From JANLQX01 sp031406385 (lineage in GTDB: Bacteria > Actinomycetota > Acidimicrobiia > Acidimicrobiales > JANYDT01), in the NCBI GenBank assembly GCA_031406385.1, contig JANOHI010000012.1, positions 7,873 to 71,872 of the forward strand: 64,000 nt of DNA, in the 5' to 3' direction. Every line of letters starts with the position of its first letter. The first letter of the stretch is position 1. Shown one piece after another: positions 51,180 to 60,372 of this stretch. Made by a program: the position numbers and the translations under genes. Below the pieces are notes generated by a model. That model was not told the origin of the DNA, searched no databases, and saw only the letters and a list, made by a program, of their open reading frames with translations.

Positions 51180-52466
51180 TCACCAGCGGACGGGGAGAGC
51201 CCAACAGGTGTGAACCTCGCCCACGCGCAAAGCCCGGCGCACGGGGACGACGCCACCGGCCAGTGCGATGCCCGGACACTCGTCGAGAAGCACCCGCGAA
51301 ACCGTGATGGCGAGGTCACGGGTCAGCGCGTATGCCGATCTCGGACGATCCTCCGGCACCGCGGGATGCTTCGACGGGGCACCCGTACCGAAGGAGACGC
51401 CACTCGCCAGACCATCGGCACGGTACGTCCCGCGCGGTTCGCGCTGGCAGACGTCCTTACGGAGGAGATCGAACCTGTCGGGATCTTCAAAGATCCTCGG
51501 GTCGCGGTTGGCCGCGGCGGCTGAACACCGAAGGAGCGCGCCGTCGGGAAGCAATCGCCCGAAGCGCTCGACCTCGTGCCGTGCGAATCGATCGGCCGAC
51601 AGGATCGGCGGGCTGTGCCGGAGCGTTTCCGCCCATGCCGACTTGACGAGGCGGGGGTTGCGGCGAACCTCATCGAACTGGTCGGGGTTGGTGAGCAGCA
51701 GGCTCCACATGTTGGCGAGACCGCCGTGGAGCGTCTCGTGGTCGGCTTCGAGAAGGGTGGCCACGACATCATCGACAGTCCCGCCGAGACCGGCGATCAC
51801 CGCCGCCAACCCCTCACCCTGATCCGTAGGTGCGCGTAGGAGTTCACGAAGTTCATCGATAGCTCTACGAGCGGCCTGTCGCGCTTGGGGCTCCCAACCG
51901 ACGCCCCGCTGCATGGTGAGAAACGCCGCGACGAAGCGCTCCTCTTCTGCGTCGTCGACACCCAGAGTGCGGGCGAGCAGACGGATCGGGAATCGAGCGC
52001 AGAGCTCGATCGAAAGGTCGCGGGTCGTCCCTTCGACCATCTCGCTGACGAGTTCGCGGGCGACCCGCTCACCGTGCTCGTCGGCATAGGCGGTGACGAA
52101 CGATCGGACCGCGAGGTCGCTGCCGAAGTCGTTGGCCCAGCGATCGAGGCCGCTGCGCCAACGACGGGTTCGTGTCTCGTAGTTGGCCTCGTCGACGAAC
52201 ACCGACGTGACATCGTCGTAGCGGGTGACCCAGAACGCGTTGCCCGGCCAGTCGCGGTAGCAGGGATAGTTCTCGCGAAGGATGCCGACGAGCGTGAACG
52301 GGTCGTCGAGATAGGCCGACGACGAGAGTTGACGCGGTTTGATCAGCGGAGTTGTTTCTCGAACCCGCATGCGCTGGTACACCTCATACGAGCGGAAACC
52401 GGTCTTTGCTCCGCGCGGTGCGCTGACCGCAGGCTCATCGACGGCGTAGCCGTCGGTCACGGTCAT
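51180..52466 (-). CDS. P450-like protein without haem-ligand cysteine
   Basis: 428 residues from ATG 52466 (MTVTDGYAVDEPAV). It aligns throughout with the P450 encoded just upstream (NAFWVTRYDDVTSVFVDEAN against NAYWVTRYDDITACYMDEEG) and keeps ExxR (ETLRHSPP). The I-helix is EADHETLHGG rather than AGGGETT. At the haem loop it has FGTGAPSKHPAV: the Cys position is Lys366 and the His is also lost, with about nine extra residues before ALTRDLA. It cannot form a normal haem thiolate. It may be a structural partner of the neighbour. It starts next to the stop of that P450. Confidence 0.8.
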   Translation of the reverse strand: MTVTDGYAVDEPAVSAPRGAKTGFRSYEVYQRMRVRETTPLIKPRQLSSSAYLDDPFTLVGILRENYPCYRDWPGNAFWVTRYDDVTSVFVDEANYETRTRRWRSGLDRWANDFGSDLAVRSFVTAYADEHGERVARELVSEMVEGTTRDLSIELCARFPIRLLARTLGVDDAEEERFVAAFLTMQRGVGWEPQARQAARRAIDELRELLRAPTDQGEGLAAVIAGLGGTVDDVVATLLEADHETLHGGLANMWSLLLTNPDQFDEVRRNPRLVKSAWAETLRHSPPILSADRFARHEVERFGRLLPDGALLRCSAAAANRDPRIFEDPDRFDLLRKDVCQREPRGTYRADGLASGVSFGTGAPSKHPAVPEDRPRSAYALTRDLAITVSRVLLDECPGIALAGGVVPVRRALRVGEVHTCWALPVRW

Positions 52467-52467
52467 C

Positions 52468-53934
52468 TCAGGTGCTCCGACGAAGGTGCAGCCACAGCGA
52501 ACGGATCGCCCCGAGCCCGATCGGGGCGAGTGAGACGCCGTCGATGTCTTTGGGCATGCGGTCCACGTCGATGCGCATCTCGTAGCCCCGTCGGGCCATC
52601 GTCTCGGAGAGAACCTTCGAACCGACCACCGTCTCCTGCTGGGAGATCCACGCGCCGGGACACAGGTGCGGGCCGACACCGAACGCCATATGACTGGCGC
52701 GGCCGTCCTTGCGGTACCCGCTGCGCAGGATCTTGCCGGTGTAGAGATCGCGTCGGCTGATGTCGAATCGCTCCGGTTCAGCGAATACGCGATCGTCGTG
52801 GTTGGCGGAGAAGTCGACCATCTGCATCAGTGAGCCGGCCGGGACCCGCACGCCGTGCATCTCGAGATCGAAGCTGTTGTGACGGGGTTGGCCTCCGATC
52901 GACGACGAGTGTCGAAGCATCTCGTGGAACGCCGCGTCCCACAGAGATTCGTCAGCGCGCAGACCTTCGTATTGATCGAGATTGGTGAGCAGGAGATACC
53001 ACAGGTTCATGATCGCACCCCGGGTCGTCTCCCCACCGCCACCGACGATGAGCGCGATGTTGGACGTGATCTCCTCGGTTGACAGCAGATCTCCGTCGAC
53101 CCGGCTGGCACAGAGCTCGGAGATGATGTCGGGGCCGATCGGGTCGCCGTTGTCGTCGAGAAGCATCGTCGGACGCGCCCGACGTTCGGCGACAAGGCTC
53201 TCGACGAAGTCCTCAAGGTCTTGACGGGCCTCGATACCGCGGTGCGCCGACTCGGAGCCGCCGAGGCCGTTCATCATCGACGAGTACCAGTAGAAGAACT
53301 GCGAACGTGCCTCGTCCGGAAAGCCGAGCACCTGGCAGACAACGCGGATCGGGAACTCGTTGGCAAAACCGGCGCCCAGCTCGACGGAGAACTCGCGCGT
53401 CGAGTCGTTGGGGTCGGCCGGCACGACCGCTCCATCGGGCGCCGTGCCGGAGGTCCAGGTGTCGATCATCTCAGCGGCCAGGCGTTCGATGACGCCAAGT
53501 CGGCGGTCCAGTGCTTTGCCGATGAGGTGGCGTCCATAGAGGTTGCGGCGACGGCGATGCTCGATCCCCGAGAGCTCCAACTGCGTGTTCCCGAGCACAC
53601 CCGAAGACATGCCCTTCGGAATCGTGTTGAACCCTTCCTCGTCCATGTAGCACGCCGTGATGTCGTCGTAGCGGGTGACCCAGTAGGCGTTGTGCAGGGG
53701 ATCGTGGAAGACCGGATAGTGATCGCGCAAGATCCGGTAGTACGGGTACGGGTTGCGCTGGAACTCCGCGGAGTCGAAGATCCGGGGATCAACGAGTGGG
53801 ACGCCGTTCGCATCGGTGCCCATGTCACACGGCTGCCCCAGGGGCATGAGGGGGAACTGCACGCGGGTGTCGGAAAACGCGTCGTCGAGGCCGAGGGCGT
53901 CGTCGAGGACGTTGCGGAACGGGCATGCACTCAT
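52468..53934 (-). CDS. Cytochrome P450
   Basis: 488 residues. I-helix IALIVGGGGETTRGAI, ExxR in HEMLRHSS, and haem loop MAFGVGPHLCPGAWISQ with the thiolate Cys. Longer than a typical soluble P450 by an N-terminal extension (MSACPFRNVLDDALGLDDA). It is followed with no gap by the Cys-less paralogue (stop TGA 52470-52468, next ATG 52466). It is in the catabolic half of the window with acyl-CoA synthetase and thiolase genes, so a steroid or terpenoid side-chain hydroxylation is plausible but unproven. Confidence 0.87.
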   Translation of the reverse strand: MSACPFRNVLDDALGLDDAFSDTRVQFPLMPLGQPCDMGTDANGVPLVDPRIFDSAEFQRNPYPYYRILRDHYPVFHDPLHNAYWVTRYDDITACYMDEEGFNTIPKGMSSGVLGNTQLELSGIEHRRRRNLYGRHLIGKALDRRLGVIERLAAEMIDTWTSGTAPDGAVVPADPNDSTREFSVELGAGFANEFPIRVVCQVLGFPDEARSQFFYWYSSMMNGLGGSESAHRGIEARQDLEDFVESLVAERRARPTMLLDDNGDPIGPDIISELCASRVDGDLLSTEEITSNIALIVGGGGETTRGAIMNLWYLLLTNLDQYEGLRADESLWDAAFHEMLRHSSSIGGQPRHNSFDLEMHGVRVPAGSLMQMVDFSANHDDRVFAEPERFDISRRDLYTGKILRSGYRKDGRASHMAFGVGPHLCPGAWISQQETVVGSKVLSETMARRGYEMRIDVDRMPKDIDGVSLAPIGLGAIRSLWLHLRRST

Positions 53935-54070
53935 CGTTGTCTCCTTGGTCGATCTCGCTTATGCGCTCGGGGTCGCCGCCCAGCAGGGCGGGCGGGACAC
54001 CGGCCGGGCCCGGTTCACGAGGTCGCCTGAACGGTCCAGTAGTTCTGGCGCCGCAACAGGCCAAGACGGT

Positions 54071-55609
54071 TCATGAGCTCGCCTCGACGGTCCAGTAGGG
54101 CGCTCGCAATGCTCGCTTGTTGACCTTGCCCATGGTCGTACGGCCGATGTCGTCGACGAACTCGACACTGCGCGGACACTTGAACGTGGAGAGGCGCTCG
54201 CGGCAGAACGCCACGAGCTCCGATGCCGGCGGCGGGTTGGCCGGATCGCGCAGCACCACCAACGCCTTGAGCTCCTCGCCCATCTCGTGGTGCGGCACAC
54301 CGATGCAGGCGACGTCGAGCACGGCCGGATGTTCGGCCAGAACGTGCTCGGCTTCGGCGGGATAGATGTTCACCCCACCGGAGACGACCATGTCGCTGAA
54401 ACGATCGGTGATGTAGACAAACCCGTCGGGGTCGACGTAGCCGATCTCGCCGAGCGTGAACACACCGGGTTCGATGTGAGCGGCAGCGCTCTTGGCTGGA
54501 TCGTTCGGGTACACCACGCCGCGTCCGGTGGCGTCGGCGAAGAACAGCCGCCCTTCGGTGTTCGGAGGGAGGAGCTTGCCGTCGTCGTCATACACCCGGG
54601 CACTGAACGGCGGGATGCACCTTCCGACGGAACCCGGGTGTATGAGCCACTCGGTGCTGGAGATCGAACAGGTCGTGCCGACTTCGGTTGCGCCGTATGC
54701 GTCGGTGAAGACGGGTCCCCACCACTCGATCATCGAACGCTTCACGTCGATCGGACACTTCGCTCCGGTGTGGGCGACGCTCTTCATCGACGACACGTCG
54801 TAGCGTGCCTTCACGTCGTCGGGCAGCGCGAGCAGGCGGACGAAATGCGTCGGCACCATCACCGCGCTCTCGGTCTGGTAGGTGTCGATGACGCGGAGTG
54901 TTTCTTCGGCGTCGAACTTCGCCAGGATGACCGAGGGGATGCCAGCGACGAGCAACCGCATGCCGCTCAGAGGACCGGTGTGATACATCGGCCCGACGAC
55001 CAGATGCGTGCCGAACTGGGCGAAGCGATTGGCGCGAAGTCCGTCGAGGTGCTCGGCCATCGTGGCACCGCCGGCGAACATCGTGGGCGGCAGTTCGGTG
55101 CCCTTGGGGAGCCCCGTGGTGCCCGACGTGTAGAGCAGGTTCGGGCGCGGTGCGATGTCGAGCGACGGTGCGCCCGTCGGGGAAGCGGCGAGCCACTCGT
55201 CCCAGTCGAGTACGCCGGCGACACCACCGCAGCGCCAGCCGATGATCGTCTCCACCCCGGCCTGCGCGGCAGCCGCCACGCCGCGCTCCACCGTTTCCGG
55301 TCCGACGAAAAGCACCTTCGTCTGGGAGTCCGCCAAGATGTAGGCCGCCTCGTCGGCGGTGAGATGAAAGTTGACGGGGACGGTCGATGCTCCGCCGAGC
55401 AGCGCGCCGAGATGAGCGAGTGCAGTTTGGGCAGCGTTCTCAGCGAACACGGACACCCGTTTGGCCGGGCCCAGGTCGATCCGCGCGAGGCCGTTGGCCA
55501 CGCGGTCCAAGGCGTCGTCGACATCGGCCCACGTCATCGCCACGAGGGGATCCCGGAGCGCGATCTCGTCGGGGCGTTCCTCAGCCAGGCGTTGGGCAAA
55601 CAGCGGCAT
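54071..55609 (-). CDS. Acyl-CoA synthetase (AMP-forming)
   Basis: 512 residues from ATG 55609 (MPLFAQRLAEERPDEI); the frame to 56008 overlaps the SnoaL gene and is rejected. AMP-binding motifs: LLYTSGTTGLPKGTEL, DAYGATEVGTT, GEIGYVDPDGFVYITDR and the C-terminal TTMGKVNKRALRAPY with the catalytic Lys. It activates a carboxylic acid to its CoA thioester, possibly a ring-bearing or branched acid passed to the thiolase at 63303. It is 29 bases after the SnoaL gene on the same strand. Confidence 0.87.
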   Translation of the reverse strand: MPLFAQRLAEERPDEIALRDPLVAMTWADVDDALDRVANGLARIDLGPAKRVSVFAENAAQTALAHLGALLGGASTVPVNFHLTADEAAYILADSQTKVLFVGPETVERGVAAAAQAGVETIIGWRCGGVAGVLDWDEWLAASPTGAPSLDIAPRPNLLYTSGTTGLPKGTELPPTMFAGGATMAEHLDGLRANRFAQFGTHLVVGPMYHTGPLSGMRLLVAGIPSVILAKFDAEETLRVIDTYQTESAVMVPTHFVRLLALPDDVKARYDVSSMKSVAHTGAKCPIDVKRSMIEWWGPVFTDAYGATEVGTTCSISSTEWLIHPGSVGRCIPPFSARVYDDDGKLLPPNTEGRLFFADATGRGVVYPNDPAKSAAAHIEPGVFTLGEIGYVDPDGFVYITDRFSDMVVSGGVNIYPAEAEHVLAEHPAVLDVACIGVPHHEMGEELKALVVLRDPANPPPASELVAFCRERLSTFKCPRSVEFVDDIGRTTMGKVNKRALRAPYWTVEASS

Positions 55610-55638
55610 TGGGGCGTGGTCCCTGGTTCTCGTAGTGC

Positions 55639-56091
55639 TTACGCCGACGGGGCCGCGGGCGCGGCGGTATTGAGGAACCGGGCGGAGAGGTCCGGTGGTC
55701 CCTGGTAGTGCGGGAACAATTGACGGCTGGTGAACAGCCAGTCTCCGTCGACGCACGCATAGGTGTCCTGGTAATGCGCCAGCAGGATCCCCGGCGTTCC
55801 GTCGGCCCGGAGGAAGTGTTCGCCGATGTACCAGCGGCCGGTCGCGGTGAGGCCGTGGACTTTGACTTCGCCGTTGTAGACGTTCTGCACGACCGCCGTC
55901 ATTCCGGTCATGGCTTTGGTCCACAAGCTGACGATTGCGTCTCGACCGACCACGTCGCGGTCGGCGGACAGGATCCACCGTGACTCGAGGGCCCAGCAGT
56001 TCCCCCACTGCTCACCGTCGCGGTGCACCACTGCGTCGGCGTAGCGATGGACCAATTCGGCGATGGCTTCTCTTGTTGTGGGCTCACTCAT
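55639..56091 (-). CDS. SnoaL/NTF2-fold protein
   Basis: 150 residues. AIAELVHRYADAVVHRDGEQ, then RDVVGRDAIVSLWTKAM, TGRWYIGEHF and GDWLFTSRQLFPHY match the SnoaL_4 group (dehydratase or isomerase-like; e.g. scytalone dehydratase relatives). The role of most members is unknown. Its ATG (56091) is the last of three copies of the same gene start and overlaps the stop of an upstream micro-ORF (ATGA), so its translation is probably coupled. Confidence 0.75.
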   Translation of the reverse strand: MSEPTTREAIAELVHRYADAVVHRDGEQWGNCWALESRWILSADRDVVGRDAIVSLWTKAMTGMTAVVQNVYNGEVKVHGLTATGRWYIGEHFLRADGTPGILLAHYQDTYACVDGDWLFTSRQLFPHYQGPPDLSARFLNTAAPAAPSA

Positions 56092-56204
56092 GATCCAACC
56101 CCAAACAAAACCGGCGAAACATCAACAAGCACTGTGGGCTCACTCATGATCCGGCCCCCAAACAAATCGGCGAAACATCAACAAGCACGGTGGGCTCACT
56201 CATG
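56078..56204 (-). repeat. 56-bp tandem repeat forming two coupled micro-ORFs
   Basis: The 5' end of the SnoaL gene is repeated at an exact 56-base period, giving ATGs at 56203, 56147 and 56091. Reading on the minus strand, the first two start 19-residue frames (MSEPTVLVDVSPICLGAGS; the second is MSEPTVLVDVSPVLFGVGS). Each ends in TGA overlapping the next ATG (ATGA). The only strong ribosome site, AGGAGA, precedes the first copy (56211-56216). Confidence 0.82.
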
Positions 56205-56341
56205 GTGGGTTCTCCTGTCGGAATCTGCTGAACGGTGCGATCGTAGGAGACGGGCGCAGGAATTGATCAATCGGTAGATTCCGTGTCCTATCGCCTGCCG
56301 AGGTCGTTCCGCGCCCTTGAACCGACCACCCGAGGAGCCCC

Positions 56342-57427
56342 ATGTCCATCCCCCTCCAATCCACCGATATCGCTCCCGGATGGCTCAACGAGGTGCTCGC
56401 CGGACGTGACGATGTCGGGACGATCGCTGGCGTCCGCGTCGAGAACCTCGGCGAAGGCGTCGGCATCCTTGGCGAGGTCGCCCGGATCCACCTCACCTAC
56501 GATCCCGGCCAGACCGGCCCCGCCACCATGGTGGCGAAGTGCCAATCGCTCTTTCCGGCCAACGTGTTCGTGAGCCAGATGATGGGCTTCTATGTGCGCG
56601 AAGTGAACTTCTACAACGATCTTGCGCCTTCGCTCTCGCTGCGGGTCCCCCATTGCTTCCATGCATCAGCGGACCCCTCGGGCGCCCCGTTCGTGATCCT
56701 GATGGAAGAGGTCACTGGCGCACGGATGATCGACCAGATCGTCGGCGCGACGCTCGACGATTGCGAGCGCATCGTCGACATCGGTGCCACCCTGCACGCC
56801 ACGTTCTGGGAGAAGCCCGAGCTCTACGCCATGGAGTGGCTTCCACCGTGGAACAACCCGGCGTACAAGGGCGCCAAGGAGTTGGTCGAGTCGAAGATCG
56901 GTGCGTTCGAAGACCGGTGGGCAGCCAAGCTGCCGGCCGAAACGATGGCTTGGGCGAACGAGCTCACGGCGCGCTATCCCGACATGCTTGATTGGTGGGT
57001 CGAGCGGGGCAACGTCACCCTGACCCACACCGATTTCCGGGCCGACAACTTCCTGTTCGGCGGTTCGGCCGGCGACGGTGTCGTGACGATGCTCGACTTC
57101 CAGATCATGACCCGCCATGTCGGCGTGTGGGACGTCGCCAACTTCCTCGGGATGTCGGTCACCCCGGAGCATCGCCGCGAGTGGCAGGACGGCCTGCTGC
57201 AGCGGTATCACGCGGCGCTCGTCACCCAGGGGGTCACCGGGTATTCGTTGGAGCGTTGCGTCGAGGACTACCGCTTCTGCACGCTGCAGCAGGCCTGGGC
57301 CCAGATCGCCATCAGTGACGCCGACCCGGGGAACGAACGCGGTCGGACCCTGCTCGACGCCATGATCACCCGATCGTTCGAAAGCGCTCAGGACAACGCT
57401 GCCGGCGAGCTCTTCGACCACCTGTAG
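56342..57427 (+). CDS. Aminoglycoside/ecdysteroid-kinase-like phosphotransferase
   Basis: 361 residues. ATMVAKCQSLFP carries the ATP-binding Lys, VTLTHTDFRADNFLF the catalytic Asp loop and VTMLDFQIMTRH the Mg-binding Asp, as in APH/EcKinase-fold proteins. Members in actinobacterial catabolic loci often sit beside acyl-CoA dehydrogenase genes and phosphorylate small molecules of unknown nature. It is divergent from the SnoaL gene; the 137 bases between hold the AGGAGA of the micro-ORFs. Confidence 0.75.
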   Translation: MSIPLQSTDIAPGWLNEVLAGRDDVGTIAGVRVENLGEGVGILGEVARIHLTYDPGQTGPATMVAKCQSLFPANVFVSQMMGFYVREVNFYNDLAPSLSLRVPHCFHASADPSGAPFVILMEEVTGARMIDQIVGATLDDCERIVDIGATLHATFWEKPELYAMEWLPPWNNPAYKGAKELVESKIGAFEDRWAAKLPAETMAWANELTARYPDMLDWWVERGNVTLTHTDFRADNFLFGGSAGDGVVTMLDFQIMTRHVGVWDVANFLGMSVTPEHRREWQDGLLQRYHAALVTQGVTGYSLERCVEDYRFCTLQQAWAQIAISDADPGNERGRTLLDAMITRSFESAQDNAAGELFDHL

Positions 57428-57521
57428 AGCGACCCCCACAACGCCTCGCCGCCGCTCTCGGCGTCGACATCGGCTGAAACCCGCCCCCATTTCGCTCGGT
57501 TATGTAAGACGGGTGGGTTAA

Positions 57522-57534
57522 CATGTACTACATG
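57522..57534. promoter_or_regulatory. Palindrome over the start codon of a VapB-like antitoxin
   Basis: CATGTA and TACATG flank a central C. The two ATGs of the antitoxin (57523 and 57532) lie within it, so repressor binding would cover the translation start. The layout parallels the palindrome at 49411. Confidence 0.6.
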
Positions 57535-57786
57535 CCCGACAAGACGGTCACTCGGTCCGTGCGCCTCGATGAGCAGACGAACAACAGTCTCGAAGCGCTG
57601 GCTGCCGGCGCCGAGATGACGGTATCGGAATACATCCGCTGGGCCATCACCGAGCTCGCGCTGCGAGAGCCCCGAGTGACCGGCCGTCGACGTGCGCTCG
57701 CCGCGCTCGCGCTGCTCCCAACGCCGGATGACCCTGATGCCGAGCGCGAGCAGATGTGGGGACACGGTTCGCGTGTTCCTCGTTGA
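57532..57786 (+). CDS. Ribbon-helix-helix (VapB-like) antitoxin
   Basis: 84 residues from ATG 57532 (MPDKTVTRSVRLDEQTNNSL). KTVTRSVRLDEQT is the DNA-contact strand, followed by LAAGAEMTVSEYIRWAI helix B. The C-terminal RRALAALALLPTPDDPD likely occupies the toxin groove. It overlaps the PIN toxin gene by 14 bases. Confidence 0.72.
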   Translation: MPDKTVTRSVRLDEQTNNSLEALAAGAEMTVSEYIRWAITELALREPRVTGRRRALAALALLPTPDDPDAEREQMWGHGSRVPR

Positions 57787-58174
57787 CACCTCGGTCTTCA
57801 CACGGATTCGGAGGCCGACGATTTCCGCGGCGCTCGAACCGCTTCTGTCGTTCGACATTCGCTATTCGGCACTCACCGCATTGGAAGTTCGGCATTCGGC
57901 GAGCAGCAGCGACGAATGGCATGCGTTCGCAGACGCGCTGGCCGAGTTCACCCGTGAGCCTCCCGCAGCCGAGGACTTCGACCGAGCCGACGATGTGCAG
58001 CGGATGCTGGCCGGTGCCGGTCTGAAGGGCCGCAAGCCCGTCGATCTCATCATCGCCGCGCAGGCCGAACGGCTCCGTTTGGTAGTCGTCCACTACGACC
58101 ACGACTTCGAGCTCATCGCCAGGGTCACCGGCCAGGTCCACGAGTGGATCGTCCCGCGCGGAACCGTCGACTGA
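57773..58174 (+). CDS. VapC-type PIN-domain toxin
   Basis: 133 residues from GTG 57773 (VFLVDTSVFTRI). PIN acidic residues are at VDTSVF (Asp5), SALTALEVRHS (Glu), RKPVDLIIAAQA (Asp) and VVHYDHDFELIA (Asp), four of four. VapC toxins cut tRNA or rRNA. The frame extends back to 57692 but the start after the antitoxin overlap gives the standard PIN N-terminus. Confidence 0.82.
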   Translation: MFLVDTSVFTRIRRPTISAALEPLLSFDIRYSALTALEVRHSASSSDEWHAFADALAEFTREPPAAEDFDRADDVQRMLAGAGLKGRKPVDLIIAAQAERLRLVVVHYDHDFELIARVTGQVHEWIVPRGTVD

Positions 58175-58341
58175 TCGACCCACCGCCGAGCTCGACGTCC
58201 GCACGTGGATCGTCCGCTCGACCTTCGGTATCTCGGTTGCTCTCCCAGCGACCGAGACTCCGAGACCTACCTCGGTGCGACCGGTCGATGCGTCAGGTCG
58301 GGAGTACGGGTCACGAAGCCTCCATCAGTAGCGTGCCCCTC

Positions 58342-59601
58342 GTGTCTGTGACAACACCCCTCGGCGGTCCTCGCAAGTTCTTCTACGGATGGGTGATCGT
58401 CGGCGCGGTGTTCGTGCAGCTGATGTTCGCCGCCGGCCTCACGTTCTACGGGCTGCCGCTGTTTCTCAACACGCTCACCAAACAGCGCGGGTTCTCGGTG
58501 TTCGAGGTTTCGCTGGCAACATCGGCCTTTTGGGTCGCGTCCGGTTTCACCGGTGTGGTGGTCGCCCGGCTGCTCGCCCGTTTCGATCCGCGGCTGTTCG
58601 TCGTTGTCGGCGCCGCCGTTGCGTCCATCTGCATGGTGCTCATCGGCCACCTCACGAAGCTGTGGCAGCTCTATCCCGTCTATGCGCTCTTCGGCGCGGG
58701 CTTCACGTGTACCGCCGTGCTCGTTGCCAACACCGTGATCACCCGCTGGTTCCATCGACGCCGCTCGGTTGCGCTGTCGATCGCCACGACGGGCCTATCC
58801 GTCGGCGGCATCGCCCTCACCCCGATCGCCGCCCGCCTGCTCAAGGACCACAGCCTTCCATCGGCAATGACAACCATCGCGGTCGTGTTCTTCCTCGGCG
58901 TCGTAGTGATCCCCGTGCTCGCGCTCCGGCCGGACCCGGCCCGGATGGGTCTTGCTCCCGACGGTGATCCGGTCGTCGTATCGACGACGGCCACCGTCGC
59001 TCCCGGATTCCCATTTGGTGACGCGATTCGGTCTCTCGCCTTCACCGCCATTACCGGTTCGTTCGCTCTCGGTCTTCTCGGACAGGTCGGCGGGATCTCC
59101 CAACTCGTGAAGTTGGCGAACGAGCGGGCGGGCGAGTCGACCGGCACCAAGGTCGTGAGCCTTCTGGCCGCGTGCAGCGTCATCGGTCGCCTCGCCGGTG
59201 GAGCGATCGTGACCCGCTTCTCCAGCTATCGCTTTGCCATATGCGCGCTGTCGATTCAATCGTCAGGCCTCGCCGCGCTCGCCTTCGCCCAATCGTCAAC
59301 GAGCATTTACCTCGGCGCAGTGCTCTTCGGGCTCGGCGTCGGGAATGTGCTGCTCCTCCATCCGCTGCTCCTCGCCGAGGTCTTCGGCGTACGCGACTAT
59401 GCACGGATCTATGGCCGCTCGGCGATCTTCATCGCCGCTGGCAACGCCATCGGCCCCCTCTCCATGGGGTGGCTCCGCGACAACGGCGGCGGGTACCGCA
59501 CCGCGTACCTGATGGCCGCCGGACTCAACCTCGTCGGCCTGGCGATCTACGCCACCCGCGGCGCATCAGCCCCGGAGGTTCTGCGACAACGCGTCGCGTG
59601 A
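58342..59601 (+). CDS. MFS transporter (oxalate/monocarboxylate-type)
   Basis: 419 residues from GTG 58342 (VSVTTPLGGPRKFFYGWVIV); ATG 58288 is an alternative and neither has a clear ribosome site. Twelve hydrophobic helices are visible, starting WVIVGAVFVQLMFAAGLTFY. Loop 2-3 has the MFS Gly/Arg pattern (GVVVARLLARFDPR). Helix 5 to loop: GLSVGGIALTPIAARLL. It resembles the FYGW family of bacterial monocarboxylate transporters. The substrate is probably a carboxylic acid taken up for the nearby CoA pathway. Confidence 0.8.
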   Translation: MSVTTPLGGPRKFFYGWVIVGAVFVQLMFAAGLTFYGLPLFLNTLTKQRGFSVFEVSLATSAFWVASGFTGVVVARLLARFDPRLFVVVGAAVASICMVLIGHLTKLWQLYPVYALFGAGFTCTAVLVANTVITRWFHRRRSVALSIATTGLSVGGIALTPIAARLLKDHSLPSAMTTIAVVFFLGVVVIPVLALRPDPARMGLAPDGDPVVVSTTATVAPGFPFGDAIRSLAFTAITGSFALGLLGQVGGISQLVKLANERAGESTGTKVVSLLAACSVIGRLAGGAIVTRFSSYRFAICALSIQSSGLAALAFAQSSTSIYLGAVLFGLGVGNVLLLHPLLLAEVFGVRDYARIYGRSAIFIAAGNAIGPLSMGWLRDNGGGYRTAYLMAAGLNLVGLAIYATRGASAPEVLRQRVA

Positions 59602-59754
59602 TCTAGGTCCATCTTCGCAAAAGTTCCTCTCACGTCGACATGCTCCGATTCCTTGTGCTTCGTGCACTGTACGAAGGATCGAAGGGAAAGGAACTTCCGA
59701 CTCAGTGCACTAGGGCCGCATGTCGGGCCGGCGCCGAAATCCACTGCGCAGGTT

Positions 59755-60372
59755 CTACGCCACGTGGGCGCGTCCTTCGAAGGTCCAGCCGAAGGGCTTG
59801 GGTTCTTTCGGGTGCTGGAACGTCGACATGGTGTCGATCACGAAACCGGCGTCCGTGATGAGGGCGGGAATGTCACGAGTGAGATGGCATCCGCCGAAGA
59901 GGACCTTGCTCACGGGTTCGATGCGACCCTGACGCCGCAGCACCTTTGGATCAGGAGAGAGCCCGTGCTCGACGAAGTGCAAGACGCCGTCGGGCTTGAG
60001 GATCCGACGGATCTCGGCGAGCGCGGCAGCGACGTCTGGGATCGAGCAGAGCGTCCAGGTAGACAGGACAGCGTCGGCCGAGCTACCTGGGAGATCGATG
60101 CGTTCGCCGTTGAGACCGGCGTGATGGACGTTCGCATGGCCAGACTCGATGCGGTCCGCCGCTTTGGCGACGGAGCGGGCGAGTGGCTCGACGGCATGGA
60201 CGGTATGCACGCCGGCCGGGTAGTGCGGGACGTTCAGGCCTGATCCGAACCCGATCTCGACGACCGTACCTTCGAGGTCGGCACACACACGGGTTCGGAT
60301 CTCGCGGTTCTCTTCGGAGCTCATGGCGGCGTTCATGATGTGCGGGAGGATTCGGGAGCGGTAGATGCCCAT
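59755..60372 (-). CDS. Class I SAM-dependent methyltransferase
   Basis: 205 residues. Motif I is VVEIGFGSGLNVPHYP, motif II HAVEPLARSVAKAA and motif III LKPDGVLHFVEHG, as in the UbiE/thiol methyltransferase-like group. NRSRILPHIMNAAM at the start and the late KPFGWTFEGRAHV are typical of small soluble members. The acceptor cannot be told. The 246 bases to the next gene (60373-60618) hold nothing I can support. Confidence 0.8.
   Translation of the reverse strand: MGIYRSRILPHIMNAAMSSEENREIRTRVCADLEGTVVEIGFGSGLNVPHYPAGVHTVHAVEPLARSVAKAADRIESGHANVHHAGLNGERIDLPGSSADAVLSTWTLCSIPDVAAALAEIRRILKPDGVLHFVEHGLSPDPKVLRRQGRIEPVSKVLFGGCHLTRDIPALITDAGFVIDTMSTFQHPKEPKPFGWTFEGRAHVA

Noticed and set aside
54287..55708. 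A 473-codon plus-strand frame opposite the acyl-CoA synthetase
   Set aside because: Antisense to intact AMP-binding motifs and dominated by Gly/Arg/Val/Asp; no recognisable domain.
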